Assembly (NCBI GenBank): GCA_902362375.1 | Contig: CABIVS010000015.1 | Span: 62,001 to 126,000, forward strand | DNA from: Bacteroidaceae bacterium | GTDB taxonomy: Bacteria > Bacteroidota > Bacteroidia > Bacteroidales > Bacteroidaceae | Direction of reading: 5' to 3' | Length of the DNA: 64,000 nt | Part shown: positions 26,827-36,360 of the stretch, piece by piece | Layout of the letters: every line of letters starts with the position of its first letter | Position numbering within the stretch: the first letter of the stretch is position 1 | Notes under the pieces: generated by a model | What the model saw: the letters and a program-made list of their open reading frames with translations, nothing else | Told to the model about the DNA's origin: nothing | Databases searched by the model: none | Translations under genes and position numbers: made by a program

Positions 26827-28638
26827 ATGAAAAAGATATTAATGATTTTAACGATGGCTCTGGCTGCTACCTCCTGCATGGATATTCTCGATGTAGCCCC
26901 GGAAGACCAGATCGCAAGTGAAAACATGTGGACTACGGAGGAGCTTGCCGACAAGGGAATGGCAGGACTCTACTATCCGTTCTATGCCACCCAACTCTCG
27001 TCTACCCAGCTCCGGCGTGCCGACGGTTTGAACCGCCAGGGAATCGAAGCCATGAGCTTCGCAACCGATTATTATTCCAACAACTATCCGGTGGAACTGC
27101 TTTCGCTGGCTACCAAACCTGCCAATGACTTTCAGGTGTGGTATGAATGGAAGTTCTGTTACACCATCATCCATGCGTGTAACGATGCGATTGCCAATCT
27201 GCATAAAGCGGATATGGCTGCCGGTAAACTGGCGCGTTATCAATGCGAAGCCCGTTTCCTCCGTGCGTGGGCCTACAATCGGCTGAATATGCTTTATCAG
27301 GGTGTTCCCGTTTATCTGGAACCCATCAATAATGAAGACTGTACGCGTGGTCAATCTTCGGTAGATGAAGTCTGGCAAGTGATTCTGGACGATTTGACGT
27401 ATTGTATCAATAATCCCGATTTCCCCCATAACACGCTGAACGAAAACTACGGACGCCCCTCCAAGGGAGCTGCTTATGCGCTTCGTGGCATGGTATATAT
27501 GTGGAAGAAGCAATACAAGGAAGCAGGCAACGATTTCAAAGAAGTGGAAACCTGCGGCTACGGCTTGTGGACAGGCGAATATGCCGACTTCTTCAAATAT
27601 GAAAACGAGAAAGACAAAGAAATGATTTTCTCGCTCCAGTTTAGCGAAGAAACCGGTTACTGTGACAACATTCAGCAAATGACCGGTGCGCGTGATACGT
27701 ATGACGGATGGACGGAAATAAAACCTTCCGCAGACTTTGTAGACTATTATAAGAATGCCGACGGATCGGACTTCAAATGGTCGGAAGTAGACGGTTTGGA
27801 AGATTGGGACTTACTGACTCCGCAACAACGTGAAATCTTCTTCTGCCGTGACGGATTGGAATCCATGTCCTCACAAAAGAATGCCCTTATCAAACGCGTA
27901 GGTGAAGATATTTATCAGAAATACTACCTGAACAGCGGTAACGAAGCCCGCATTAAAAAGGCGTATGACAACCGCGACCCACGTTTGCAACAGACAGTCG
28001 TTACCCCTTATATCCCGGTAGATTGCTACAAGCCTAACTATGCCGGAGATGCCAACCAAATCGGTAAACAACTCCGCTGGCCGTTGAAGGAACAAGGCAC
28101 GAATGGAGGAGACTTCTGGCTCGATAAACGTACTTCCGCTTTCTACTGCTATCGTAAATACAATGAGTTTGAGAAAGGCCGCTTGATTAGCCGGAGCCGT
28201 TGTCATACCGACTGGCCGTTGATTCGCTATACCGATGTATTGTTACAGTATGCGGAAGCATTGGCACAGACCGACCAGATAGGAGAAGCCATCCGCTTGG
28301 TGAATAAAGTACGTACCCGCGCCCACATGCCTGTGTTGACAGAGGGCGGAAGCGGTCCGTGCGCAGTGAACGGAAAAGAAGACATGCTCGAAAGAGTGCG
28401 CTATGAACGTCGCGTGGAATTCTGTCTGGAAGGAATCAACTTCTTCGACGAAGTACGTTGGGGAACCTATAAAGAAACCAAATTCCAGGGAAAAGACGTG
28501 AATGGAGGTAAGTCCTGGTGGGGCGATATGGTAGAGTATAACTGGTATTACACCGAATCTATGTGGCCGTGGACTGCTCCTATCTCTGAAACGCAGAAGA
28601 ACCCGAACCTGACTAAACGAAGCGGTTGGGCGTATTAA
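26827..28638 (+). CDS. SusD/RagB-family surface lipoprotein (PUL A)
   Basis: The 603-residue protein has lipobox AATSC (Cys about residue 17), then MDILDVAPEDQIASENMW. The conserved SusD helix reads YQCEARFLRAWAYNRLNMLY (about 138-157). The C-terminal region has LIRYTDVLLQYAEALAQT (about 466) and YERRVEFCLEGINFFDEVRW (about 525). It is somewhat longer than the usual 500-550 residues. It should act with the SusC 29 bp upstream to capture an oligosaccharide at the surface. The lyase genes follow 20 bp downstream, so expression is linked. Confidence 0.94.
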   Translation: MKKILMILTMALAATSCMDILDVAPEDQIASENMWTTEELADKGMAGLYYPFYATQLSSTQLRRADGLNRQGIEAMSFATDYYSNNYPVELLSLATKPANDFQVWYEWKFCYTIIHACNDAIANLHKADMAAGKLARYQCEARFLRAWAYNRLNMLYQGVPVYLEPINNEDCTRGQSSVDEVWQVILDDLTYCINNPDFPHNTLNENYGRPSKGAAYALRGMVYMWKKQYKEAGNDFKEVETCGYGLWTGEYADFFKYENEKDKEMIFSLQFSEETGYCDNIQQMTGARDTYDGWTEIKPSADFVDYYKNADGSDFKWSEVDGLEDWDLLTPQQREIFFCRDGLESMSSQKNALIKRVGEDIYQKYYLNSGNEARIKKAYDNRDPRLQQTVVTPYIPVDCYKPNYAGDANQIGKQLRWPLKEQGTNGGDFWLDKRTSAFYCYRKYNEFEKGRLISRSRCHTDWPLIRYTDVLLQYAEALAQTDQIGEAIRLVNKVRTRAHMPVLTEGGSGPCAVNGKEDMLERVRYERRVEFCLEGINFFDEVRWGTYKETKFQGKDVNGGKSWWGDMVEYNWYYTESMWPWTAPISETQKNPNLTKRSGWAY

Positions 28639-28658
28639 TCATAAAGATTTGAATAAGG

Positions 28659-30473
28659 ATGAAGAAAATACTTTTACTATTACTCATTTTTGTATTCGGT
28701 TGCACAGGTGCGTTTGCACAACAGTTTGATTATGGCAAGATAGCGCCTCATCCCCGTCTGTTATTGCCGGAGGGCGGAGAAGAAGCTATTAAGAAAGCTA
28801 TTGCGGAGTATCCCCCGTTGGCAGCAGTTCACCAACGGATTATGGAACTTTGCGACCGGACACTTACGGAACCACCTGTGGAACGTATCAAGGAGGGCAA
28901 ACGCCTGTTGGCGATTTCGCGCATCGCATTGAAGCGTATCTATTACCTCTCATACGCTTACCGTATGACGGGAGATAAGAAATACGCTCACCGTGCGGAA
29001 CAGGAGATGCTCGCTGTCAGCCGTTTCACGGACTGGAACCCTACTCATTTCCTGGATGTAGGCGAGATGGTAATGGCATTGGCTATCGGTTACGACTGGC
29101 TTTATGATTCTTTGCAGCCCGACACCCGCCGGGTGGTGCGTGAAGCAATCATCGAAAAAGGATTTGATGCGGCAAAGAATACCCGTCATGCCTGGTTCTA
29201 CACTGCCAAGAATAACTGGAATTCCGTATGTAATAGTGGATTGGCGTATGGTGCGCTGGCTCTTTTCGAAGAGATTCCGGAGATCTCGAAAGGTATTATC
29301 GAGAAATGCATGGAGACAAATCCGAAAGCGATGGTAGGCTATGGTCCTGATGGAGGTTATCCCGAAGGATTCGGATATTGGGGGTACGGGACGAGTTTTC
29401 AGGTAATGCTCATTGCTGCGCTCGAAAGTGCTTTCGGCACAGACAATGGGCTCTCCCAAGCCCCCGGATTTAAGGAGTCTGCCCGTTTCATGCAGTATAT
29501 GACGGCTCCGAGTGGAGACTGCTTCTGTTTCTCGGATTCTCCGGTAGAGGCGGAATGTAACATGATGATGTTCTGGTTTGCAGGCAAGGAGAAAGATCTT
29601 TCCCTGTTGTGGATTGAACGTCAGTATCTCGACCGCCCGGATATGCAGTTTGCCGAAGACCGTTTACTGCCCAGCCTGATGGTGTTCTGTTCACAACTCG
29701 ACCTGAACCGGATCGGAAAGCCGAAGAAAAACTTCTGGTTTAACCGTGGAGATACGCCTGTGTTTATCTACCGTGGCGGATGGGACAGCAAGAAAGACAC
29801 CTATCTGGGAGTGAAAGGAGGTTCGCCCTCTACCTCTCATGCACACATGGATGCCGGGTCGTTTATCTTCGAGAGAGACGGAGTGCGTTGGGCGATGGAC
29901 TTGGGGATGCAGAGTTATATCACACTCGAAAGTAAGGGAGTGGACCTGTGGAATATGTCGCAGAACGGACAACGCTGGGAAGTATTCCGGCTAAGCAATA
30001 TCGCTCACAATACGTTGACGATTAACGGAGAACGCCATTTGGTAGAGAGCAATGCCCCGATCACCCGTACTTTCGAGTCGAAGAAACAGAAAGGGGCGGA
30101 AGTAGACCTGTCGAGTGTGTTTGCCAACAGTGTGAAGAAAGCTGTCCGCACCGTGATATTGGACCGGAAAGATCATCTGGAAGTAATAGACCGGTTGGAG
30201 ACGGGCGATAAGGAAGCTACTGTATCCTGGATGATGGTCACCCCGGCAGAAGCCAAGATTACGGGCAAGAACCGCATAGAATTGACTAAAGACGGACAAC
30301 GGATGCTCCTGACAGCAGATACCGGTACGGAAGTAGAAATGAAAATCTGGTCCAACGTGCCCCCGCATGAATATGATTTCCGCAATCCGGGAACCATCCG
30401 CGTTGGCTTTGAAACGGTGATTCCTGCCAATCGTGCCTCGCAACTGAAAGTACGACTTATTCCTTTGAAGTAA
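28659..30473 (+). CDS. Heparinase II/III-family polysaccharide lyase-like protein (copy 1)
   Basis: The 604-residue protein has a type I signal peptide (GAFAQ, about residue 20). An N-terminal (alpha/alpha) toroid contains HPRLLLPEGG, DVGEMVMALAIGYDWLYD and the NNWNSVCNSG block (Asn185-Asn188). A Tyr-rich stretch GYPEGFGYWGYGT lies near residue 240. The C-terminal beta-sandwich has SHAHMDAGSF (His394, His396, Asp398), the position of the metal-site His in heparinase II-type lyases. Conserved Asn, Tyr and His suggest a working beta-elimination site. A uronic-acid polysaccharide is the likely substrate; the exact PL family cannot be named. It is paired with a close paralogue and a GH88 enzyme that would handle the unsaturated product. 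Confidence 0.85.
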   Translation: MKKILLLLLIFVFGCTGAFAQQFDYGKIAPHPRLLLPEGGEEAIKKAIAEYPPLAAVHQRIMELCDRTLTEPPVERIKEGKRLLAISRIALKRIYYLSYAYRMTGDKKYAHRAEQEMLAVSRFTDWNPTHFLDVGEMVMALAIGYDWLYDSLQPDTRRVVREAIIEKGFDAAKNTRHAWFYTAKNNWNSVCNSGLAYGALALFEEIPEISKGIIEKCMETNPKAMVGYGPDGGYPEGFGYWGYGTSFQVMLIAALESAFGTDNGLSQAPGFKESARFMQYMTAPSGDCFCFSDSPVEAECNMMMFWFAGKEKDLSLLWIERQYLDRPDMQFAEDRLLPSLMVFCSQLDLNRIGKPKKNFWFNRGDTPVFIYRGGWDSKKDTYLGVKGGSPSTSHAHMDAGSFIFERDGVRWAMDLGMQSYITLESKGVDLWNMSQNGQRWEVFRLSNIAHNTLTINGERHLVESNAPITRTFESKKQKGAEVDLSSVFANSVKKAVRTVILDRKDHLEVIDRLETGDKEATVSWMMVTPAEAKITGKNRIELTKDGQRMLLTADTGTEVEMKIWSNVPPHEYDFRNPGTIRVGFETVIPANRASQLKVRLIPLK

Positions 30474-30494
30474 TACAAATAAATTCATTGAACC

Positions 30495-32426
30495 ATGAAA
30501 ACGATTCTTTTTAAAACAATCATCATAGCTTTCTTCGTAGGAACAGCCGTAAGTTGTTCCGATGAGGATGAGAACAGATTCCGTCCGGGATCTACCCATG
30601 AGAAACCGAATCCTACGGAACCGGAGGGTGGACTGGATTATTCCAGACTGACTGCGGATAACCATCCCCGTCTGTTGATGAACACCGAGGCTTTCACTGC
30701 ATTGAAAGCCAAAGTGGATGCAAATACGAGTGCCAATCTGACCTTGCTGCATAACACCATTATGGGAGTGTGCAACAGCAAAGGGATGAATGCAACGGCA
30801 CTGACTTATAAACTGGATGCCAGCAACAAACGTATTCTCGATGTTTCCCGTGATGCTCTATTGCGTATTTTCACCTGTGCTTATGCCTACCGGATGACTG
30901 GCGATGCCAAATACCTGACTAAAGCGGAAACCGATATCAATGCTGTATGCAACTTTCCCGACTGGAACTCGAAACGTCATTTTCTCGATGTGGGCGAAAT
31001 GGCTACGGCCGTTGCTTTCGGCTACGACTGGCTCTATAACGAACTAAGCGCCTCCACCCGTACGAAAGCAGCCAACGCATTGCTGAAGTTTGCTTTCCAA
31101 CAGGCACAGAACAAGAACTGGAACCTGAACTTCTATGAAGCTACCAACAACTGGAACCAGGTTTGTAATGGCGGACTGGTCTGTGCGGCACTGGCTTCTT
31201 ATGAAAACAATCCTTCCGAAGCAAAGGACATGATTGAAAAGGCTTTAGCATCCAATAAACCTGCATTGGAAGTGATGTACTCTCCCGACGGCAACTATCC
31301 GGAGGGCAGCGGTTACTGGTGTTATGGCACACTTTATCAGGTGTTGATGCTTGCCGCCCTCAACAGTACGCTTGGCACGGATAACGGACTTTCCGATACA
31401 CCGGGATTCTCCAAAACGGCAGAATATATGTTGTATATGACAGGGCTGAACAGCAAGTTCTTTAATTATTCGGACTGTGCTCCCTCTTCTACCGCAGCAC
31501 TCGCTTCGTGGTGGTTTGCCGATAAATACAGTAACCCGTCATTGCTCTATAATGAACTGAAAATGCTGAAGAACGGTGAATATGCTTCCTGTGCCGAAAA
31601 CCGCCTATTGCCAATGATTATGGCTTTCGCCAATAATCTGAATCTGGATGCGATCTCCGCCCCTTCCAATAAGCTATGGAGTGGAAAAGGGGAAACGCCC
31701 GTCGTGATGGTGCATACCGACTGGACATACACGGATACGGATAAATACCTCGGTATCAAAGGCGGCAAGGCCGGTTCTAGTCATGGACACATGGATGCCG
31801 GTTCATTTGTATACGATGCGTATGGAGTGCGTTGGTCGATGGATTTCGGTCTGCAAAGTTATACAACTCTTGAGTCGGTACTGGCCGGTTTGGGTGGTAA
31901 TCTTTGGGATATGGGACAGAATTCGATGCGTTGGGATGTATTCCGCCTGAATAATCTCAATCATAGCACGATCTCAATCAATGATGCCCGTCACCGGGTG
32001 GACGGTGCGGCTACCCTGACCACTACCATCAACACTGCTACGGAATTGGGAGCCACTTTCGATCTGACAGAAGTAGTGTCCGATCAGGCTGCATCCGCTA
32101 CCCGTACCGTGAAAATCGTGAACGATAAAGATTTAGTAGTCATGGATGAGATAAGGGCAAGAACGGATAAATCCGCCAAAGTGCGCTGGTGCATGGTGAC
32201 GCCTGCCGTCCCGACAGTGGAAAGTAACCGCATCGTGTTGACTAACGGAAGCAAAGTGATGTATCTCACAGCCAGCGGAACCGTGAAGCCTACCTACAAA
32301 ACATGGAGTACCACTAGTGAAAACTCTTATGACCAGGCTAATCCGGGCACTTATATGGTCGGCTTTGAAGCAACGGTCACAGCCAACCAGACTGCCACAT
32401 TTACTACAACCCTGTCCCCCAAATAA
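30495..32426 (+). CDS. Heparinase II/III-family polysaccharide lyase-like lipoprotein (copy 2)
   Basis: The 643-residue paralogue of the preceding gene has a lipobox (AVSC, Cys about residue 21) and a 40-residue Pro/Glu-rich linker, so it is probably anchored and perhaps surface-exposed, whereas copy 1 looks soluble. The same landmarks occur in order: HPRLLMNTEAFTALKAKVDA, DVGEMATAVAFGYDWLYN, NNWNQVCNGG (Asn218-Asn221), GNYPEGSGYWCYGT and SSHGHMDAGSF (His430, His432). The two copies are clearly related but diverged, so they may act on different chain lengths or linkages, with the lipoprotein working first outside. That division of labour is inference. It follows copy 1 by 21 bp. Confidence 0.85.
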   Translation: MKTILFKTIIIAFFVGTAVSCSDEDENRFRPGSTHEKPNPTEPEGGLDYSRLTADNHPRLLMNTEAFTALKAKVDANTSANLTLLHNTIMGVCNSKGMNATALTYKLDASNKRILDVSRDALLRIFTCAYAYRMTGDAKYLTKAETDINAVCNFPDWNSKRHFLDVGEMATAVAFGYDWLYNELSASTRTKAANALLKFAFQQAQNKNWNLNFYEATNNWNQVCNGGLVCAALASYENNPSEAKDMIEKALASNKPALEVMYSPDGNYPEGSGYWCYGTLYQVLMLAALNSTLGTDNGLSDTPGFSKTAEYMLYMTGLNSKFFNYSDCAPSSTAALASWWFADKYSNPSLLYNELKMLKNGEYASCAENRLLPMIMAFANNLNLDAISAPSNKLWSGKGETPVVMVHTDWTYTDTDKYLGIKGGKAGSSHGHMDAGSFVYDAYGVRWSMDFGLQSYTTLESVLAGLGGNLWDMGQNSMRWDVFRLNNLNHSTISINDARHRVDGAATLTTTINTATELGATFDLTEVVSDQAASATRTVKIVNDKDLVVMDEIRARTDKSAKVRWCMVTPAVPTVESNRIVLTNGSKVMYLTASGTVKPTYKTWSTTSENSYDQANPGTYMVGFEATVTANQTATFTTTLSPK

Positions 32427-32440
32427 AATGAATTGAACGT

Positions 32441-33622
32441 ATGAGAATCTTATTATTATCTATACTAGGACTTCTAACATTGGCATCCTGCTCCAGGCAG
32501 GAGCCGATGGAGGTGCTGATTGACCGTGTGTTTACCGTTGCAGAGCAACAATACACGAATATGGATACCCGCCTGACGGAAAAGACACTTCCCCGCACGC
32601 TCTCTGCCGAGGGTGAGTTTGTCCCTTCGAATATCTATTGGTGGTGCAGCGGGTTCTATCCCGGCTCCCTCTGGTATATCTATGAATATACCCGGAACGA
32701 TGCCGTGAAGGCGCTGGCCGAGAAGAATACGCTGAAACTCGACTCTATACAGTACGTGACCAGAGATCACGATGTAGGTTTCCAGTTGAACTGCAGTTAT
32801 GGGAATGCTTTCCGGCTGACGGGCAATGAGGCTTATAAACAGGTGCTCTATCAGGGAGCCAAATCCCTGTCAACCCGCTTCCAACCTACCGCCGGTGTAA
32901 TCCGTAGCTGGGACTTTGTGCGCAAAGGTTGTGACTGGAAGTTTCCGGTGATTATTGACAATATGATGAATCTTGAATTGCTGTTATCCATGTCGAAAGC
33001 CTATGCCGATGATTCTTTGCAGAACATAGCCTGCACGCATGCCAACACCACTATCCTGAATCATTTCCGTGATGATTACTCTACGTATCATCTGGTGGAT
33101 TACGATCCTGAAACCGGAGAGGTGCGCGGCAAGCAGACTGTGCAGGGGTTCTCGGACAATTCTTCCTGGAGTCGCGGACAGGCATGGGCCTTGTATAGCT
33201 ATACGATGATGTTCCGCCTGACGGGTTATCAGAATTATCTGTTGCAAGCCGGACATATTGCCGATATGCTGCTCCGCCGTCTACCTGCCGACGGTATTCC
33301 TTACTGGGACTTTGACGCTCCGGTGGAAGAACACTCCTATCGGGATGCTTCTGCTGCCGCTATCATGGCCTCTGCTTTTATCGAGCTAAGCCGCTATATC
33401 CCCGGAACGGAAGCCAAGGAATCTTATCTTGCCATGGCGGAAAAGCAACTCCGCACGCTTGCCTCGAAAGAGTATCTGGCCGAACCGGATACGAACGGGA
33501 ACTTCCTCCTGAAGCATAGCGTGGGCGCACTTCCAGATAAAAGCGAAGTAGATGTCCCCCTGACGTATGCCGATTATTACTTTTTAGAAGCATTGCTACG
33601 GTATAAGAATCTACAAAAATAA
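32441..33622 (+). CDS. GH88 unsaturated glucuronyl hydrolase
   Basis: The 393-residue protein has a lipobox (LASC, Cys about residue 18). It shows the GH88 (alpha/alpha)6 pattern: the RDHDVGFQLNCSYGNAFRLT block contains Asp109 and Asp111, and FPVIIDNMMNLELLL contains Asp173. In characterised enzymes two Asp residues in these positions hydrate the C4-C5 double bond of the unsaturated uronate. Later blocks are WSRGQAWALYSY and HSYRDASAAAIMASA. It would cleave the 4,5-unsaturated uronic acid from the non-reducing end of lyase products, completing the pathway started by the two neighbouring lyases. Spacing to the previous gene is 14 bp. Confidence 0.9.
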   Translation: MRILLLSILGLLTLASCSRQEPMEVLIDRVFTVAEQQYTNMDTRLTEKTLPRTLSAEGEFVPSNIYWWCSGFYPGSLWYIYEYTRNDAVKALAEKNTLKLDSIQYVTRDHDVGFQLNCSYGNAFRLTGNEAYKQVLYQGAKSLSTRFQPTAGVIRSWDFVRKGCDWKFPVIIDNMMNLELLLSMSKAYADDSLQNIACTHANTTILNHFRDDYSTYHLVDYDPETGEVRGKQTVQGFSDNSSWSRGQAWALYSYTMMFRLTGYQNYLLQAGHIADMLLRRLPADGIPYWDFDAPVEEHSYRDASAAAIMASAFIELSRYIPGTEAKESYLAMAEKQLRTLASKEYLAEPDTNGNFLLKHSVGALPDKSEVDVPLTYADYYFLEALLRYKNLQK

Positions 33623-33634
33623 AACTAATACAAT

Positions 33635-34108
33635 ATGATTATGAAGAACTTACATATAAGCATGGCATTTATCTTCGTATTACTGCTGATAACTGCCTCC
33701 TGTTCGGACAAGGATGATTCGGCTCCACGTGTCATCCCTACCATGAACCTGACAGTTTCGGAGATTGCAGACAATACGGCTCTGATTACTTCCGAACAGC
33801 AAACAGGTACTACATTCGGAGCGAAAGTCATTGATTTCTATCCGGTGGCCGACATCGGCTTTGACTATAACATTGAAGTGAAGCTGGTGAAATTCGTAGA
33901 AGAAAACGGAGAACCGGTATCTCTGCCCTATACCCGTAAAGTCACCGAAGGATTGCGTCCGGGAGTGAATTACATTAGTGCTATCATTGCCTATAATGCC
34001 GAGGGGCGTGCCGTGTGTTCCGCTTTTCAGACTTGGAAAGCGGCAGGAACAGAAGGCGCATGGAGTGATGGCGGTTCTGCCGGTGATCTGGAAGAGAATG
34101 AATGGTAA
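33635..34108 (+). CDS. Small lipoprotein, unrecognised (possible fibronectin III-like fold)
   Basis: The 157-residue protein has a lipoprotein signal (LITASC, Cys about residue 23) and a short Asp/Ser-rich linker. A single beta-sandwich-like domain follows, with alternating strands (MNLTVSEIADNTALITSEQ, then YNIEVKLVKFVEE and LRPGVNYISAIIAYNAEGR). The final block resembles the ordinary fibronectin III ending LxPGxxYxxxIxAxN. The tail is acidic (SAGDLEENEW). A second Met two codons in (33641) could also be the start. It is 12 bp after GH88, so it belongs to the PUL A operon. It may be a surface glycan-binding or spacer protein; there is no enzymatic motif. Confidence 0.65.
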   Translation: MIMKNLHISMAFIFVLLLITASCSDKDDSAPRVIPTMNLTVSEIADNTALITSEQQTGTTFGAKVIDFYPVADIGFDYNIEVKLVKFVEENGEPVSLPYTRKVTEGLRPGVNYISAIIAYNAEGRAVCSAFQTWKAAGTEGAWSDGGSAGDLEENEW

Positions 34109-34129
34109 ACGAGGATGTAACCTAAAAGA

Positions 34130-36178
34130 ATGAATGGTATGAAAAATAAATTATATGCAATAGGTGTAACGATTCTGATGATGACAAGTTGCACACAGGA
34201 CGAGCTTATTTCGTCCGATAACGGCCGGGAACCGATAACGACAGGTTCATGTCTGACGCTGGTCGGACTCTCGTCTCCGCAGACGCGTGTTTCTATCGGT
34301 GATAAAACTGGGGATGTTTATCCGGTGCTTTGGAGTGAGGGTGATGCCTTGGGAGTTTTCTCCCGTACGGCAGGGACTGATATTCACAATGTGCAGTCTT
34401 TATTAAGTGATGAATCGATTGGGCAGAATTCCGGTGTCTTTACTTCGGACGATGTGAAGATGGCGGAAGCAGGAGCTACGGAACTTCTTATCTATTACCC
34501 GTACCGGGCAAGTACGGAACTGGCCGAAGACGGGAACAAGATTACTTCTTCCTTGTCTGTAGAGCAGGAACAAAGTCGTCCGGGTGATAGTCATCATATT
34601 GGAAAGTATGGGTTTGCATTTGCCAAGGCAACAGTCAGTGGTCCGGATATGCTTGCCAAATTTACGTTGAATCATGCGATGGCTTATGTGAAGTTCAGCA
34701 TCTCGTCGCAGGAACTTTCTACGTACAGGCTAAAGAGTGTTTCCCTGTACGACAAGGAGACGAAAACGCCTCTTTCCGGTACGTTTACCGCGAATCTGGA
34801 TACGGACGAGTTGACATACGGCACGGATGTCAAGCCGTATGCCACTGTTTCACTGGCTACTCCCGAGTTGCTGGCTTCCGCACAGGATCTATATCTGACT
34901 ACGTATCCTGCTGATTTAAGCGGCAAAGAGGTGTATATTGTGGTCACTCTGGAGAATGACCGGCAGACGGTTACGATTCCTATTCTAAAGGAAGGAAAGC
35001 AGTTGAAAGCCAATGCAGTCAATACGATTGCTATTAATAACTTGAAACTTTCGGATAATTCCTGTGAATGGTATGAGCCTGTAGAGACACGTCTGCTGGC
35101 AGGCGGATGGGCTTATGGCGAATCCAACTGTCTGATGACGAATATTTCGGCCAGTGGTGTGAGCAATACGATTAGTGTGAAGGCACGTGGTAACTTCATG
35201 GAAGTGGAAGAACCTAAGTATGCAAAGACTATTCTCGGGTGCGATTTGAATGTTAATCATAAGATGATTGCTGTGAATGGTTCTACTACGGACATCACTC
35301 CCGTTGGCGGTGATTACAATATTACGATCAATACCTATAAGGTAAGTGGAGGTTATGACGGCGGTTGCGGTCAGGTGGCTATCTATGGAGAGGATCAGAC
35401 TACTGTTATCTGGAGTTTTATTATCTGGATGACCCCTACTCCGGCAGAACACCCTTATGGTAATACAGGATATGTAGTGTTAGATCGTAATTTGGGTACT
35501 TATATGACATGCGAAGGAGACAACTGGAAACAAAACGGTGTTTACTTCCAGTGGGGACGTCCTACGCCGGTGGGCTGGTCGGGAACCGTGGGTACTAACA
35601 TACCTACTCAAGCCACCAATGTCCGCTTCTCTATCGAAAATCCTCGTGCATTGCTTTATACCAATGAAGTGGAGAATACAAAATCCGACTGGTATCTGGG
35701 TGCATGGACCGGTGCACGTACCGACCGTAAGGATGACTTCTGGGGTAATCCGAACGAATCGAGCACTTATCTCAATCCTTCTGACGGTCATAAATCTATT
35801 TATGATCCTTGTCCGAAAGGGTATCGGGTAGTGTCTCCCCGCGTATTGGATGAGATAGAGCAGAAAGGTGAATTTGTGAAACAGAGCGCAACTGCGGTAT
35901 TTAAATATTGCTATGATGGTACAAACTATGCTTATTGGCCGTTAGCAGGTTGTAAGTGGGGATCTAATGGTGGAAATAATGGTAATAATACGGGGCTGGA
36001 TGTTAGCAAGGGTGCTGCTTGCTATTGGTCCAACTCATCGGCAAGTAGTTATGGAAATGATAAGGATCAGGGAGCTACTTCCTTGTATTATAATGTTTCC
36101 GATAAGACGTGGACTCACTCATCCGGTCGTTCTCATGCATTCTCTGTACGGTGTATGAAAGATACCGAGAATCGTTAG
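34130..36178 (+). CDS. Fimbrillin-family lipoprotein with FISUMP-type C-terminal domain
   Basis: The 682-residue protein has a lipobox (MMTSC, Cys about residue 21). The N-terminal half reads like the fimbrillin/Mfa-like family (YPVLWSEGDALGVFSR, then LLIYYPYRAS and FTLNHAMAYVKFSI). The C-terminal third is a Fibrobacter-succinogenes-major-paralogous-type domain (GYVVLDRNLGTYMTC, VYFQWGRPTPVGW, YDPCPKGYRVVSPR, ending FSVRCMKDT). Met at 34139 is an alternative start. It is the last gene of PUL A, 21 bp after the small lipoprotein. Fimbrillin-like proteins can polymerise or act as surface adhesins. In this context it may be the surface glycan-binding protein of the locus, since no other candidate follows SusD. 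The operon terminator follows at 36274-36315. Confidence 0.75.
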   Translation: MNGMKNKLYAIGVTILMMTSCTQDELISSDNGREPITTGSCLTLVGLSSPQTRVSIGDKTGDVYPVLWSEGDALGVFSRTAGTDIHNVQSLLSDESIGQNSGVFTSDDVKMAEAGATELLIYYPYRASTELAEDGNKITSSLSVEQEQSRPGDSHHIGKYGFAFAKATVSGPDMLAKFTLNHAMAYVKFSISSQELSTYRLKSVSLYDKETKTPLSGTFTANLDTDELTYGTDVKPYATVSLATPELLASAQDLYLTTYPADLSGKEVYIVVTLENDRQTVTIPILKEGKQLKANAVNTIAINNLKLSDNSCEWYEPVETRLLAGGWAYGESNCLMTNISASGVSNTISVKARGNFMEVEEPKYAKTILGCDLNVNHKMIAVNGSTTDITPVGGDYNITINTYKVSGGYDGGCGQVAIYGEDQTTVIWSFIIWMTPTPAEHPYGNTGYVVLDRNLGTYMTCEGDNWKQNGVYFQWGRPTPVGWSGTVGTNIPTQATNVRFSIENPRALLYTNEVENTKSDWYLGAWTGARTDRKDDFWGNPNESSTYLNPSDGHKSIYDPCPKGYRVVSPRVLDEIEQKGEFVKQSATAVFKYCYDGTNYAYWPLAGCKWGSNGGNNGNNTGLDVSKGAACYWSNSSASSYGNDKDQGATSLYYNVSDKTWTHSSGRSHAFSVRCMKDTENR

Positions 36179-36273
36179 GCTTATGGGGCTGTATGAGGAA
36201 ATAGAGTTTTCCATCTCTGTTCCATTTTTAAGATTCAGAAGAAAACCGGAATAAGATAAAAGGACCTAATAGA

Positions 36274-36315
36274 AGAAAAAGTGCATATTCAGTTGCAAGA
36301 ATATGCGCTTTTTCT
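36274..36315 (+). terminator. Intrinsic terminator of the PUL A operon
   Basis: The stem AGAAAAAGTGCATATTC (36274-36290) pairs with 36299-36315, a 17-bp stem with one G-U pair and an 8-nt loop, followed by CTTTTT-type T-rich sequence. It is 96 bp after the stop of the fimbrillin-like gene. Confidence 0.8.
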
Positions 36316-36360
36316 TTTTATATTGCATTTATTTCCTTGAAATATGCAATATATGGTGTC

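Noticed and set aside
26848..27678. 276-codon minus-strand frame opposite the PUL A susD
   Set aside because: The plus-strand SusD sequence is unambiguous, and the antisense frame has no recognisable motif.
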